From NCBI GenBank assembly GCA_947474415.1, contig CANJKD010000101.1, forward strand, positions 1 through 7,463: a stretch of DNA of 7,463 nucleotides, given 5' to 3'. Position numbers and translations under genes: made by a program. The notes under the pieces are model-generated. The model was not told the origin of the DNA. It saw only the letters and a list, made by a program, of their open reading frames with translations, and did not search any database. Source of the stretch: Burkholderiales bacterium (GTDB taxonomy: Bacteria > Pseudomonadota > Gammaproteobacteria > Burkholderiales > Burkholderiaceae_C). Below are positions 1-6,506 of this stretch, one piece after another; within the stretch, counting starts at the first letter, position 1; each line of letters opens with the position of its first letter.

Positions 1-1506
1 CACGCGCGTCAGGCCGCCCGGCATCACCCGGTAGCCGCTCGGGGTGGCGACGGCGAACACGCGCAGGCCCACGGCTCGGGAAGCGAGCCGTTCACTGCCT
101 TCTCGGGAAGCGAGCCGTTCACTGCCTTCTCGGGAAGCGAGCCGTGCAGAACCTTCTCGGGGAGCGCGCCGTTCCGGGCCTTCCCGCGCCCTGCGCGGCG
201 CCGGCTTGCCGGCCTCCACGCGCTCCACCACCGGCGCCTGCGACACGTGCACCCACTCTTGCGCCACGAAGCGCTGCGGCCGTGCCGCCACGCGGGCCCG
301 CAACAGCACGCGCTCGTCGGCCGAGAGGTCGGCACCGAACAACGCGGGCTCGCGGGCGGAGCGCTCGAGCGGCTTGATCAGCAGCTTGTCGAGGCGCTTC
401 CAGGCATCGTCGAACGCGGCCGGCTCGCCGAGCCACCAGGTCGCGACCGACGGCAGCTTCAAGGGCTCGCCCAGCAGTTGCTCGGACAGCTTGGGCAGGT
501 AGCCGAGCAGGGCGCCGGATTCGAGCACGCCCGAGCCCAACGCGTTGCCGAGCAGCACGTTGCCGCGGCGTGCGCAGTCGGTCAGGCCGGCGACACCGAG
601 GGCCGAATCGGAGCGCAGTTCGAGCGGGTCGCAGTAATCGTCGTCTTGGCGGCGCAGGATGGCATGAACGCGCTTCAGGCCTTCCACGGTCTTCATCCAG
701 ACGCAGCCGCCACGCACCGTCAGGTCGCTGCCCTCGACAAGCGGGAAGCCGAGGTAGCGGGCCAGCAGCGCATGCTCGAAATAGGTTTCGTTGTAGGGGC
801 CGGGCGTGAGCAGCACCACCAGGGGCGGGCCGCCGCCCGGGCCGGAACGCGGCGCCCAGCGCAGCAGCGATTCACGCAGCGCATCGAAGAACGGCGCCAG
901 GTGCTGCACGTTCAGGTCCGCGAACATCTGCGGAAACACGCGCGACACGACGAGCCGGTTTTCGAGTGCGTAGCCCGCGCCGGAAGGCGCCTGGGTGCGG
1001 TCGCTGACGACCCACCAGTGGCCGTCGGGCGAACGCGCCAGGTCGGCGGCGTACTGGAACAGGTGCACGCCGCCGGGCGGGCGCAGGCCCCGCACCGGGT
1101 GCAGGAAGCCGCTGTGGCCGAAGATCACCGGCGCGGGAATGGCGCCGGAACGCAGCAGCGTCTGCGGGCCGTAGATGTCAGCCAAGACGCGGTTCAGAAG
1201 GTCAGCCCGCTGCGCGATGCCGGCCTCGATATGGGCCCATTCCTCGGCCGACAGCAGCAGCGGCAGCGGGTCGACTTCCCAGGGCCGGTCAGCGCCCTTC
1301 GGGTCGGCATACACGTTGTAGGTGATGCCGTTCTCGCGGATCTCGCGCTCCATCAGCGACAGGGTGTCGCCGATCTCCTGGCCCTGGCGCACCGCGAGCG
1401 CGCGCAGGAACGCATCCCAGTGCGGACGCGGCACGCCGGCCGCCACGAGCATCTCGTCGTAGCGGCCGGCGTGTACGTCGTAGGCGTCGAGCAGCTCTTT
1501 CAGCAT
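1..1506 (-). CDS. Circularly permuted ATP-grasp protein, second paralogue (3' end beyond left edge)
   Basis: An open frame of 502 codons without a stop runs off the left edge. It is a divergent homologue of the ATP-grasp gene at the right of the window. Shared blocks include LTPGPYNETYFEHALLAR (about 233-250), the RRQDDDYCDPLELRSDSALG stretch (285-304), GNVLLGNALGSGV (315-327) and MPGGLTRV (495-502). The family is predicted to form amide bonds with ATP; the substrate is unknown. The glycine-rich loop of the other paralogue is replaced by IKPLERSAREPALFG (about 377-391), which I take as typical of this subfamily. Residues 442-477 are four tandem 9-residue repeats placed just before the LRVFAVAT strand. 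The ATG at 1506 is the first possible start, because an in-frame TGA lies at 1519-1521 with no start codon between. Its Shine-Dalgarno is weak. Related proteins often continue into a fused alpha-E domain; whether this one does lies outside the window. Confidence 0.9.
   Translation of the reverse strand, partial: MLKELLDAYDVHAGRYDEMLVAAGVPRPHWDAFLRALAVRQGQEIGDTLSLMEREIRENGITYNVYADPKGADRPWEVDPLPLLLSAEEWAHIEAGIAQRADLLNRVLADIYGPQTLLRSGAIPAPVIFGHSGFLHPVRGLRPPGGVHLFQYAADLARSPDGHWWVVSDRTQAPSGAGYALENRLVVSRVFPQMFADLNVQHLAPFFDALRESLLRWAPRSGPGGGPPLVVLLTPGPYNETYFEHALLARYLGFPLVEGSDLTVRGGCVWMKTVEGLKRVHAILRRQDDDYCDPLELRSDSALGVAGLTDCARRGNVLLGNALGSGVLESGALLGYLPKLSEQLLGEPLKLPSVATWWLGEPAAFDDAWKRLDKLLIKPLERSAREPALFGADLSADERVLLRARVAARPQRFVAQEWVHVSQAPVVERVEAGKPAPRRAREGPERRAPREGSARLASREGSERLASREGSERLASRAVGLRVFAVATPSGYRVMPGGLTRV
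76..183 (-). repeat. Four in-frame 27-bp tandem repeats inside the ATP-grasp gene
   Basis: Four contiguous 27-bp units lie at 76-102, 103-129, 130-156 and 157-183. Units 1 and 2 are identical. Unit 3 differs in the middle (gtgcagaacc instead of gttcactgcc), and unit 4 is more diverged but still the same length. Because 27 is a multiple of three, the reading frame is kept. On the coding strand they give EGPERRAPR, EGSARLASR, EGSERLASR and EGSERLASR (residues 442-477). The unit junctions carry the near-palindrome cttctcgggaag, and the left boundary can form a small hairpin (cggctc at 72-77 with gagccg at 85-90). The array follows a Pro/Arg-rich stretch and precedes a conserved strand, so it probably extends a surface loop. 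Confidence 0.93.
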
Positions 1507-1591
1507 CGGCGATGGGCTTCACACAGGTGGAGCCGCATTGTCGTCGCGGCATGCGGGTGCCGATGCGGGGTTCGTCCGTGCATACGGAAAC

Positions 1592-1698
1592 TCACCACCG
1601 CAGAGGCGCAGAGAACGCAGAGTCGCGCAGAGGAATTCAATGCAAAGGGCTTTCTCTGCGGTTCTCCGCGTTCTCTGCGCCTCTGCGGTGCGTGAGTT
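1592..1698. repeat. Long inverted repeat, family A copy 1, in the spacer 1507-1714
   Basis: A perfect 22-bp inverted repeat has arms at 1597-1618 and 1668-1689, starting accgcagaggcgcagagaac. Pairing continues imperfectly inward (cgcagag blocks) and outward (actcac against gtgagt). The same 22-bp arms and the same right flank (tgcgtgagtt) recur at 5216-5315, so this is a dispersed element rather than a chance hairpin. It fills about half of the 208-bp spacer between the transglutaminase and second ATP-grasp genes. The rest of that spacer shows only a small 5-bp stem (tccgt at 1575-1579 with acgga at 1584-1588). There is no clear U-tract on the minus-strand transcript, so a standard intrinsic terminator is not supported. 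RNA folding or mRNA stabilisation remains possible. Confidence 0.9.
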
Positions 1699-1714
1699 TT
1701 CTATGTTCCCTCTT

Positions 1715-4700
1715 TCAACCCGGCGCGCGGCGCAGGTCGAGCGTGAACGGGAAATTCGGATTGCGTTCTTCCTTGGGCACGGTCATCACACCCGGGGTGT
1801 GGCCGGTACGGAAGAAGCGCCCCAGGCGCCGCGCCTCGGCCTCGAAGGCATTGACCGGGAAGCTGTCGTAACTCAGGCCGCCGGGATGCGCCACGTGGTA
1901 CTGGCAGCCGCCCATGGAGCGGCCCATCCAGGTGTCGACGAGGTCGAACACCAGCGGCGCGTGAACGTCGATGCTCGGGTGCAGCGCCGAAGGCGGGTTC
2001 CACGCGCGGTAACGAACCGCACCGACGAATTCGCCGACATTGCCGGTCGGCTGCAACGGGATCTTGCGGCCGTTGCAGGTCAGCACGTGGCGGTCGCTGA
2101 CGAGTCCGGTGACCTTGAGTTGGACCCGCTCGACCGACGAATCGACGAAGCGCGCCGTGCCACCCACGGCCCCCTCTTCACCCATCACGTGCCAGGGTTC
2201 GAGCGCCAGGCGCAGTTCCACCTCCACGCCTTGCGCGGTGAAGTCACCCAGGCGCGGGAAGCGGAAGTTCAGGTGCGCGGCGAACCAGTCGACCTCCATC
2301 TCACAGCCGGTCGCGTGCAACTCCTCGACCACATCGCAAAGGTCTTGCCAGATGAAGTGCGGCATCATGAAACGGTCATGCAGCTCGGTGCCCCAGCGCT
2401 TCAGGCGCTCCGGCTGGTACGGCTTCTTCCAGAAGCGCGCCACCAGCGCACGCATCAGCAACTGCTGCACGAGGCTCATGCGGGCATGCGGCGGCATCTC
2501 GAAGGCGCGCATCTCCAGCAGGCCGAGGCGGCCGGTCGGGCCGTCGGGCGAGTACAGCTTGTCGATGCAGAACTCGGCGCGGTGGGTGTTGCCCGACACG
2601 TCGATCAGCAGGTTGCGCATCAACCGGTCGATCAGCCAGGGCGGCACGTGGCCGTGCTCGGCCGCGCTCTGTGAAGTCAGGCGCTTCAGTTCGGCGAACG
2701 CGATCTCGATCTCGTAGACCGAGTCGTTGCGCGCCTCATCGACACGCGGCGCCTGGCTCGTCGGCCCAACGAACAGGCCCGAGAACAGGTAGCTCAGCGA
2801 CGGGTGGTTGTGCCAGTACGCGACCATGCTGGCGAGCAGGTCGGGCCGGCGCAGGAACGGCGAGTCGGCCACCGTGGCGCCGCCGAGCACGAAGTGGTTG
2901 CCGCCGCCGGTGCCGGTGTGGCGGCCGTCGAGCATGAACTTCTCGGTCGACAGGCGCGTCTCGTGCGCCGCCTGATACAGGTGCGTGGCCTGCTCGACCA
3001 GTTCGCTCCAGCTGTGCGCCGGGTGCACGTTGACCTCGATCACGCCGGGGTCGGGCGTGACGCGCAACAGCGCGAGGCGCGGGTCTTTCGGCGGCTCGTA
3101 GCCTTCCAGGATCACCGGCAGCTTCATCTCCAACGCGGTGTCTTCGATGGCGCAGACCAGCTCCAGGTAGTCTTCGAGCGTGGGCGTCGGTGGCATGAAG
3201 AGGTAGAGCCGGCCATGGCGCGGCTCGGCGCTCAACGCGGTGCGCGTGACCGACGCGGCCGACTCGAAACGCTGCGGCGGGCGCAAAGGCGTGGCTGCGC
3301 TGCCCGCATTGTCGGCAGCGGCTGCGGCCGCCTTGTCGCCGCTCTGCGCGACGCCCGAGCGCTCGGCAAAGCGGCTCGCTTCGCCGGACGCGCCGGCAGC
3401 ACCAGCCGCACCCGCAGTGCCTGAGACGCCGGCACCGCCTTCGACCGGCAGGTTCGCATAACGCAAGCGCGGGTAAGCCGGCAGCGGCGCGAAGGTCTGG
3501 GTCTGGTCGGGCGGGTAGACCCAGGGCAGGTCACTGTCCTTGGCCCAGGGCTGGGAGTCGAGCGGCAGGCGGTAGCCCATCGCCGAGTCGCCCGGCACCA
3601 GGTAGCAGCGCTCGCTGCGCAGGAACCACAGGCCGGTCTGCCAGCGCGGCCCGGTACCGGCCGCAGCGGGATTTCGCCCGACCGGCAGCACATGGCCGAC
3701 GACCTTGTCCAGCCCCTGCGTGAAGACCTTGCGGATGCGATCGCGCTCCAGCGGGTCGGCCAGGCGCGCGTCGAACGGGTCGACGTTGCTCGGCAGCTTG
3801 CGCTCGCGCCACAGGTAGTACCAGGTGTCTTCATGGGCTGGAAACACGTATTGCGGGCTCATGCCAAGGCGCTTCGCCACGCCCGCCAGCATGCGCTCCG
3901 CATGAACCTCGGTGACGCCGTAGTCCTTGTGTTCGCTGGCGACCAGTTCGGGGTGGGTCCAGATGGGTTCCTTGTCCTTGCGCCAGAACAGGTTCAGCGA
4001 CCAGCGCGGCAGTTGCTCGCCGGGGTACCACTTGCCCTGGCCGTAATGCAGCAGCCCGCCCTGGCCGTACTTGGCGCGCAGCTTGTCCATCAGGTCGGCG
4101 CTGAGGATGCGCTTGGTCGGGCCCATGGCCGCGGTGTTCCACTCGTCGCCCTCGCGGTCGTCGACCGACACGAAGGTGGGCTCGCCGCCTTGCGTGAGCC
4201 TGACGTCGTGGCGGCGCAGGTCTTCGTCGACGCGCTGGCCGAGCGCGTTGATGGCCTCCCACTGCGGCTCGGTGTAAGGCAGCGTCACGCGCGGCGCTTC
4301 CCACACGCGGGTGACCGACATGTGGTGCTCGAACTCGGTCTCGCATTCGTCGATGGCACCGCTCACCGGCGCGGCCGAGCCGGGCTCGGGCGAACAGGCA
4401 AGCGGGATGTGGCCTTCGCCGGCGAACAGGCCCGAGGTCGGGTCCAGGCCGATCCAGCCGGCGCCGGGCAGGTACACCTCGCACCAGGCGTGCAGGTCGG
4501 TGAAATCGACCTCGGTGCCGCTCGGGCCATCGAGCGACTTCACATCGCCTTTGAGCTGGATCAGGTAGCCGGAAACGAAGCGTGCCGCAAGGCCCAGGTG
4601 GCGCAGCACCTGCACCAGCAACCAGCCGGTGTCGCGGCACGAACCGCTCGCCTTGACCAGCGTTTCCTCGGGCGTCTGCACGCCGGGCTCCATGCGCACG

Positions 4701-5185
4701 AGGTAGCCGATGTCGCGCTGCAGCTTCTGGTTCAGCGCCACCAGCCAGTCATTGGTGCGCGTCTTCTCGCGCGAGATGCTCGCCACGTAGGCCCGGAACG
4801 CCGGCGCATCAGCCAGCTCGGCCGCCTTGATGCGGTAGGGCGCGAGTTCGGTCGCAAGGTCAGCTTCGTAGTCGAATGGGAAGTGGTCGGCCGAGGGTTC
4901 GAGGAAGAAGTCGAACGGGTTCAGAACCGACATTTCGGCGACCAGATCGATCTCGATCCGGAAGCTGGTGGTCTTGTCGGGGAACACCAGCCGCGCAAGG
5001 TAGTTCGACTGCGGATCTTGCTGCCAGTTGATGAAGTGGGTGGCCGGTTCGACGCGCATCGAATAGCTCAGGATGCGGGTGCGCGAGTGCGGTGCCGGGC
5101 GCAGGCGCACGACCTGCGGGCCGAGCTTGATCGGCCGGTCATAGCGGTAGTGCGTGACGTGGTTCAGCGCGACATGGATGGACAT
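1715..5185 (-). CDS. Transglutaminase-like / DUF2126 fusion protein
   Basis: This 1156-residue protein opens with a bacterial transglutaminase N-terminal region (about 1-100; HVALNHVTHYRYDRPIKLGP at 4-23). A transglutaminase/protease-like core follows, with the expected triad visible: Cys183 in KASGSCRDTGWLL, His232 in TDLHAWCEVYLPG and Asp248 in GWIGLDPTSGL. From about residue 325 (LTQGGEPTFVS) to the C-terminus it matches the large DUF2126 region, including DGRHTGTGGGNHFVLGG (753-769) and the WHNHPSLSYLFSG block (791-803). A Gly/Ala-rich, low-complexity linker lies at about 583-636. No signal peptide or membrane segment is seen, so a cytoplasmic location is likely. The core is predicted to cleave or exchange amide bonds; the role of DUF2126 is unknown. 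An in-frame TGA directly precedes the ATG, and GGAG sits 7 nt upstream, which fixes the start. Confidence 0.95.
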   Translation of the reverse strand: MSIHVALNHVTHYRYDRPIKLGPQVVRLRPAPHSRTRILSYSMRVEPATHFINWQQDPQSNYLARLVFPDKTTSFRIEIDLVAEMSVLNPFDFFLEPSADHFPFDYEADLATELAPYRIKAAELADAPAFRAYVASISREKTRTNDWLVALNQKLQRDIGYLVRMEPGVQTPEETLVKASGSCRDTGWLLVQVLRHLGLAARFVSGYLIQLKGDVKSLDGPSGTEVDFTDLHAWCEVYLPGAGWIGLDPTSGLFAGEGHIPLACSPEPGSAAPVSGAIDECETEFEHHMSVTRVWEAPRVTLPYTEPQWEAINALGQRVDEDLRRHDVRLTQGGEPTFVSVDDREGDEWNTAAMGPTKRILSADLMDKLRAKYGQGGLLHYGQGKWYPGEQLPRWSLNLFWRKDKEPIWTHPELVASEHKDYGVTEVHAERMLAGVAKRLGMSPQYVFPAHEDTWYYLWRERKLPSNVDPFDARLADPLERDRIRKVFTQGLDKVVGHVLPVGRNPAAAGTGPRWQTGLWFLRSERCYLVPGDSAMGYRLPLDSQPWAKDSDLPWVYPPDQTQTFAPLPAYPRLRYANLPVEGGAGVSGTAGAAGAAGASGEASRFAERSGVAQSGDKAAAAAADNAGSAATPLRPPQRFESAASVTRTALSAEPRHGRLYLFMPPTPTLEDYLELVCAIEDTALEMKLPVILEGYEPPKDPRLALLRVTPDPGVIEVNVHPAHSWSELVEQATHLYQAAHETRLSTEKFMLDGRHTGTGGGNHFVLGGATVADSPFLRRPDLLASMVAYWHNHPSLSYLFSGLFVGPTSQAPRVDEARNDSVYEIEIAFAELKRLTSQSAAEHGHVPPWLIDRLMRNLLIDVSGNTHRAEFCIDKLYSPDGPTGRLGLLEMRAFEMPPHARMSLVQQLLMRALVARFWKKPYQPERLKRWGTELHDRFMMPHFIWQDLCDVVEELHATGCEMEVDWFAAHLNFRFPRLGDFTAQGVEVELRLALEPWHVMGEEGAVGGTARFVDSSVERVQLKVTGLVSDRHVLTCNGRKIPLQPTGNVGEFVGAVRYRAWNPPSALHPSIDVHAPLVFDLVDTWMGRSMGGCQYHVAHPGGLSYDSFPVNAFEAEARRLGRFFRTGHTPGVMTVPKEERNPNFPFTLDLRRAPG

Positions 5186-5192
5186 TCAGTGT

Positions 5193-5196
5193 CTCC
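5193..5196 (-). promoter_or_regulatory. Ribosome binding site of the transglutaminase/DUF2126 gene
   Basis: On the minus strand GGAG lies 7 nt before the ATG at 5185-5183. A TGA immediately precedes that ATG in frame, so this site and start are the only sensible combination. Confidence 0.8.
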
Positions 5197-5215
5197 GGGT
5201 ACAGGGCAAATGCTT

Positions 5216-5315
5216 ACCGCAGAGGCGCAGAGAACGCGGAGGCTCGCAGAGAAGACACTGAAGTCATTTCTCCGCGCTTCCTCTGCGTTCTCTGCGCCTC
5301 TGCGGTGCGTGAGTT
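5216..5315. repeat. Long inverted repeat, family A copy 2, in the spacer 5186-5327
   Basis: The arms at 5216-5237 and 5285-5306 are perfect 22-bp inverted complements and are identical to those of the copy at 1592-1698. Inward pairing continues with one bulged base (cgcagagaa against a complement reading cgcggagaa), giving a stem of nearly 40 bp around a short loop. The loop and inner arm differ from copy 1, as expected for separately evolving copies of a dispersed element. The right flank tgcgtgagtt is shared by both copies, while the left flank differs. The copy occupies most of the spacer between the alpha-E and transglutaminase genes. Confidence 0.9.
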
Positions 5316-5327
5316 GAAGTATTCAGA

Positions 5328-6311
5328 TCAAGCCGCCACAGGCACGAGGAAGTCGCGGCTGATGCCGACGCCCAGGGTGCCGACGCGGTCGAGGAACTGG
5401 GTCAGGTAGGCGTGCAGGCCGGTCGCGAGGATTTCGTCGATGCGGCCGTACTGCAGGTCGGCCTGAAGGCGGCCGGCGCGTCGCAGGGTTTCGGCCGACT
5501 GCTCGTTCGCCACCATCTTCAGGTTCGTCACGACCTCGTGCACGCAGGCGGCCAGCGAACGCGGCATGTCGGCGCGCAGGATCAGCAACTCGGCCACTTT
5601 CTCGGGCCGGATCACGTTGCGATAGACCTTGCGATAGACCTCGAAACCCGACACCGAACGCAGGATGCCAGACCAGTGATAGAAATCGACCTCGATGTCG
5701 CGGCCTGGAACACCGCCACTCGCGACACCGTTCGCGCCACCGTAAAACTCGCTCTCGACGGCGTGGAACTTGACGTCGAGCAGGCGCGCGGTGTTGTCGG
5801 CGCGCTCCAGGAAACTGCCGATGCGCAGGAAGTGGAAGGCCTCGTCCTGCAGCATCGTGCCCACGGTCACGCCACGCGACAGGTGCGAGCGGAATTTGAC
5901 CCATTCGAAGCCACCGGCCGGGTCGGTCTGGAACAGGCCGTCGTCGACGAGGCGCTGAAATTCGAGCCAGGTCTGGTTCTGCGTTTCCCAGACTTCGGTG
6001 GTCAGCGTGCCGCGCACCGCTCGGGCGTTTTCGCGCGCCGCCAGCAGGCAGTTGCGGATGCTGGAACCGTTCTCGGCATCGCTGACCATGTAGTCGATCA
6101 CGGCGCGCGGCGTCACGGCGCCGTGGTGCTTCACGTAGTCGTCGGTCAGTTCGCTGATGCCGAGCAGGCCGCGCCAGCCCTTCTCGGCCGCGTCGGCCGA
6201 TTGCGGCAGCAGCGAAGCCTGGTAGTTCACGTCGAGCATGCGGGCGGTGTTCTCCGCCCTCTCCATGTAGCGCGCCATCCAGAACAGGTGGTCGGCGGTT
6301 CGTGAAAGCAT
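5328..6311 (-). CDS. Alpha-E domain protein (DUF403)
   Basis: This 327-residue, probably all-helical protein begins MLSRTADHLFWMARYMERAE, the characteristic start of the alpha-E family. The family is named for its helices and conserved glutamate and is found next to ATP-grasp and transglutaminase-like genes. Its biochemical role is not established. Two copies of the signature are visible: MERAENTARMLDV (16-28, Glu17) and LERADNTARLLDV (168-180, Glu169), identical at 10 of 13 positions, which suggests an internal duplication. No signal peptide or membrane segment is apparent. The frame is open upstream to an ATG at 6455, but I chose 6311: it fits the family N-terminus, has AGGAG 8 nt upstream, and the 48 extra residues would be encoded largely by a palindromic repeat. 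The ending DFLVPVAA is followed by TGA. Confidence 0.94.
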   Translation of the reverse strand: MLSRTADHLFWMARYMERAENTARMLDVNYQASLLPQSADAAEKGWRGLLGISELTDDYVKHHGAVTPRAVIDYMVSDAENGSSIRNCLLAARENARAVRGTLTTEVWETQNQTWLEFQRLVDDGLFQTDPAGGFEWVKFRSHLSRGVTVGTMLQDEAFHFLRIGSFLERADNTARLLDVKFHAVESEFYGGANGVASGGVPGRDIEVDFYHWSGILRSVSGFEVYRKVYRNVIRPEKVAELLILRADMPRSLAACVHEVVTNLKMVANEQSAETLRRAGRLQADLQYGRIDEILATGLHAYLTQFLDRVGTLGVGISRDFLVPVAA

Positions 6312-6319
6312 GTAGTCGT

Positions 6320-6324
6320 CTCCT
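6320..6324 (-). promoter_or_regulatory. Ribosome binding site of the alpha-E gene
   Basis: AGGAG on the minus strand, 8 nt before the ATG at 6311-6309. It decides the start of the alpha-E gene against the longer open frame beginning at 6455. Confidence 0.82.
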
Positions 6325-6331
6325 GTCTCAA

Positions 6332-6361
6332 TCTTCCAGCTATCTGTCTTCCAGCAGTCAG
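6332..6361. repeat. Two adjacent 15-bp direct repeats
   Basis: tcttccagctatctg at 6332-6346 is followed directly by tcttccagcagtcag at 6347-6361, matching at 12 of 15 positions. The second unit overlaps the 9-bp sequence that also flanks the other side of the neighbouring palindromic element. This complicates reading that 9-bp repeat as a target-site duplication. Confidence 0.6.
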
Positions 6362-6506
6362 AGGTTGAGAAATTTTCGTAGCGAGCGGTTGGCAGGCTAG
6401 GCGGACGGAGCGCAGGAACCGGAACGTACTCCCTGTACGTGAGGATTCCGAGCATCCGGCCAACGACGCATGGCGACCGCGCAGTAGAAAAGTTCTCAGC
6501 CTCTCA
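6358..6506. mobile_element. Miniature palindromic (MITE-like) element between ATP-grasp and alpha-E genes
   Basis: An imperfect palindrome of about 149 bp spans most of this spacer. The outer 20 bp (6358-6377) pair with 6487-6506 at 17 of 20 positions. Pairing continues discontinuously to a centre at about 6427-6439, where gtac is mirrored across ccctg-type loop sequence (acgtactccctgtacgt). It has no coding capacity and no transposase, and it does not resemble the repeat at 1592-1698 and 5216-5315. The 9-mer cttccagca lies just outside both ends (6348-6356 and 6509-6517), consistent with a target-site duplication. The stop codon of the upstream ATP-grasp gene (6504-6506) falls on its terminal bases. 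Calling it mobile is inference; the palindrome itself is seen directly. Confidence 0.65.

Noticed and set aside
76..183. Possible CRISPR array
   Set aside because: The 27-bp units are contiguous with no spacers and lie in frame within a coding sequence.
247..1695. Plus-strand open frame of 482 codons opposite the second ATP-grasp gene
   Set aside because: Antisense to a convincing homologue; its C-terminus is only a translation of the inverted repeat at 1592-1698. No family motif seen.
1538..2674. Plus-strand open frame of 378 codons
   Set aside because: Starts in the spacer repeat and continues antisense to DUF2126; composition is that of a shadow frame.
5216..5315. Intrinsic terminator
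   Set aside because: The stem is strong, but no run of U follows on the minus-strand transcript, and the same sequence recurs as a dispersed repeat.
3692..5317. Long plus-strand open frame of 541 codons opposite the transglutaminase gene
   Set aside because: It lies antisense to a gene with clear domains and catalytic residues, has no recognisable motif, and ends inside the inverted repeat at 5216-5315. Typical shadow of GC-rich coding sequence.
5184..5326. Direct repeat attcag at 5184-5189 and 5321-5326 as target-site duplication of the family A repeat
   Set aside because: Only 6 bp, and it lies well outside the repeat boundaries on both sides, so it is likely chance.
5617..5640. Perfect 12-bp tandem duplication (ttgcgatagacc twice) in the alpha-E gene
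   Set aside because: It encodes VYRKVYRN, which resembles normal family sequence at this place, so it is probably coincidence of repeated codons rather than a recent duplication.
6312..6455. Upstream ATG extending the alpha-E protein by 48 residues
   Set aside because: The extension is encoded mostly by the palindromic element, lacks family similarity, and the internal ATG has AGGAG at proper spacing and the family N-terminus.
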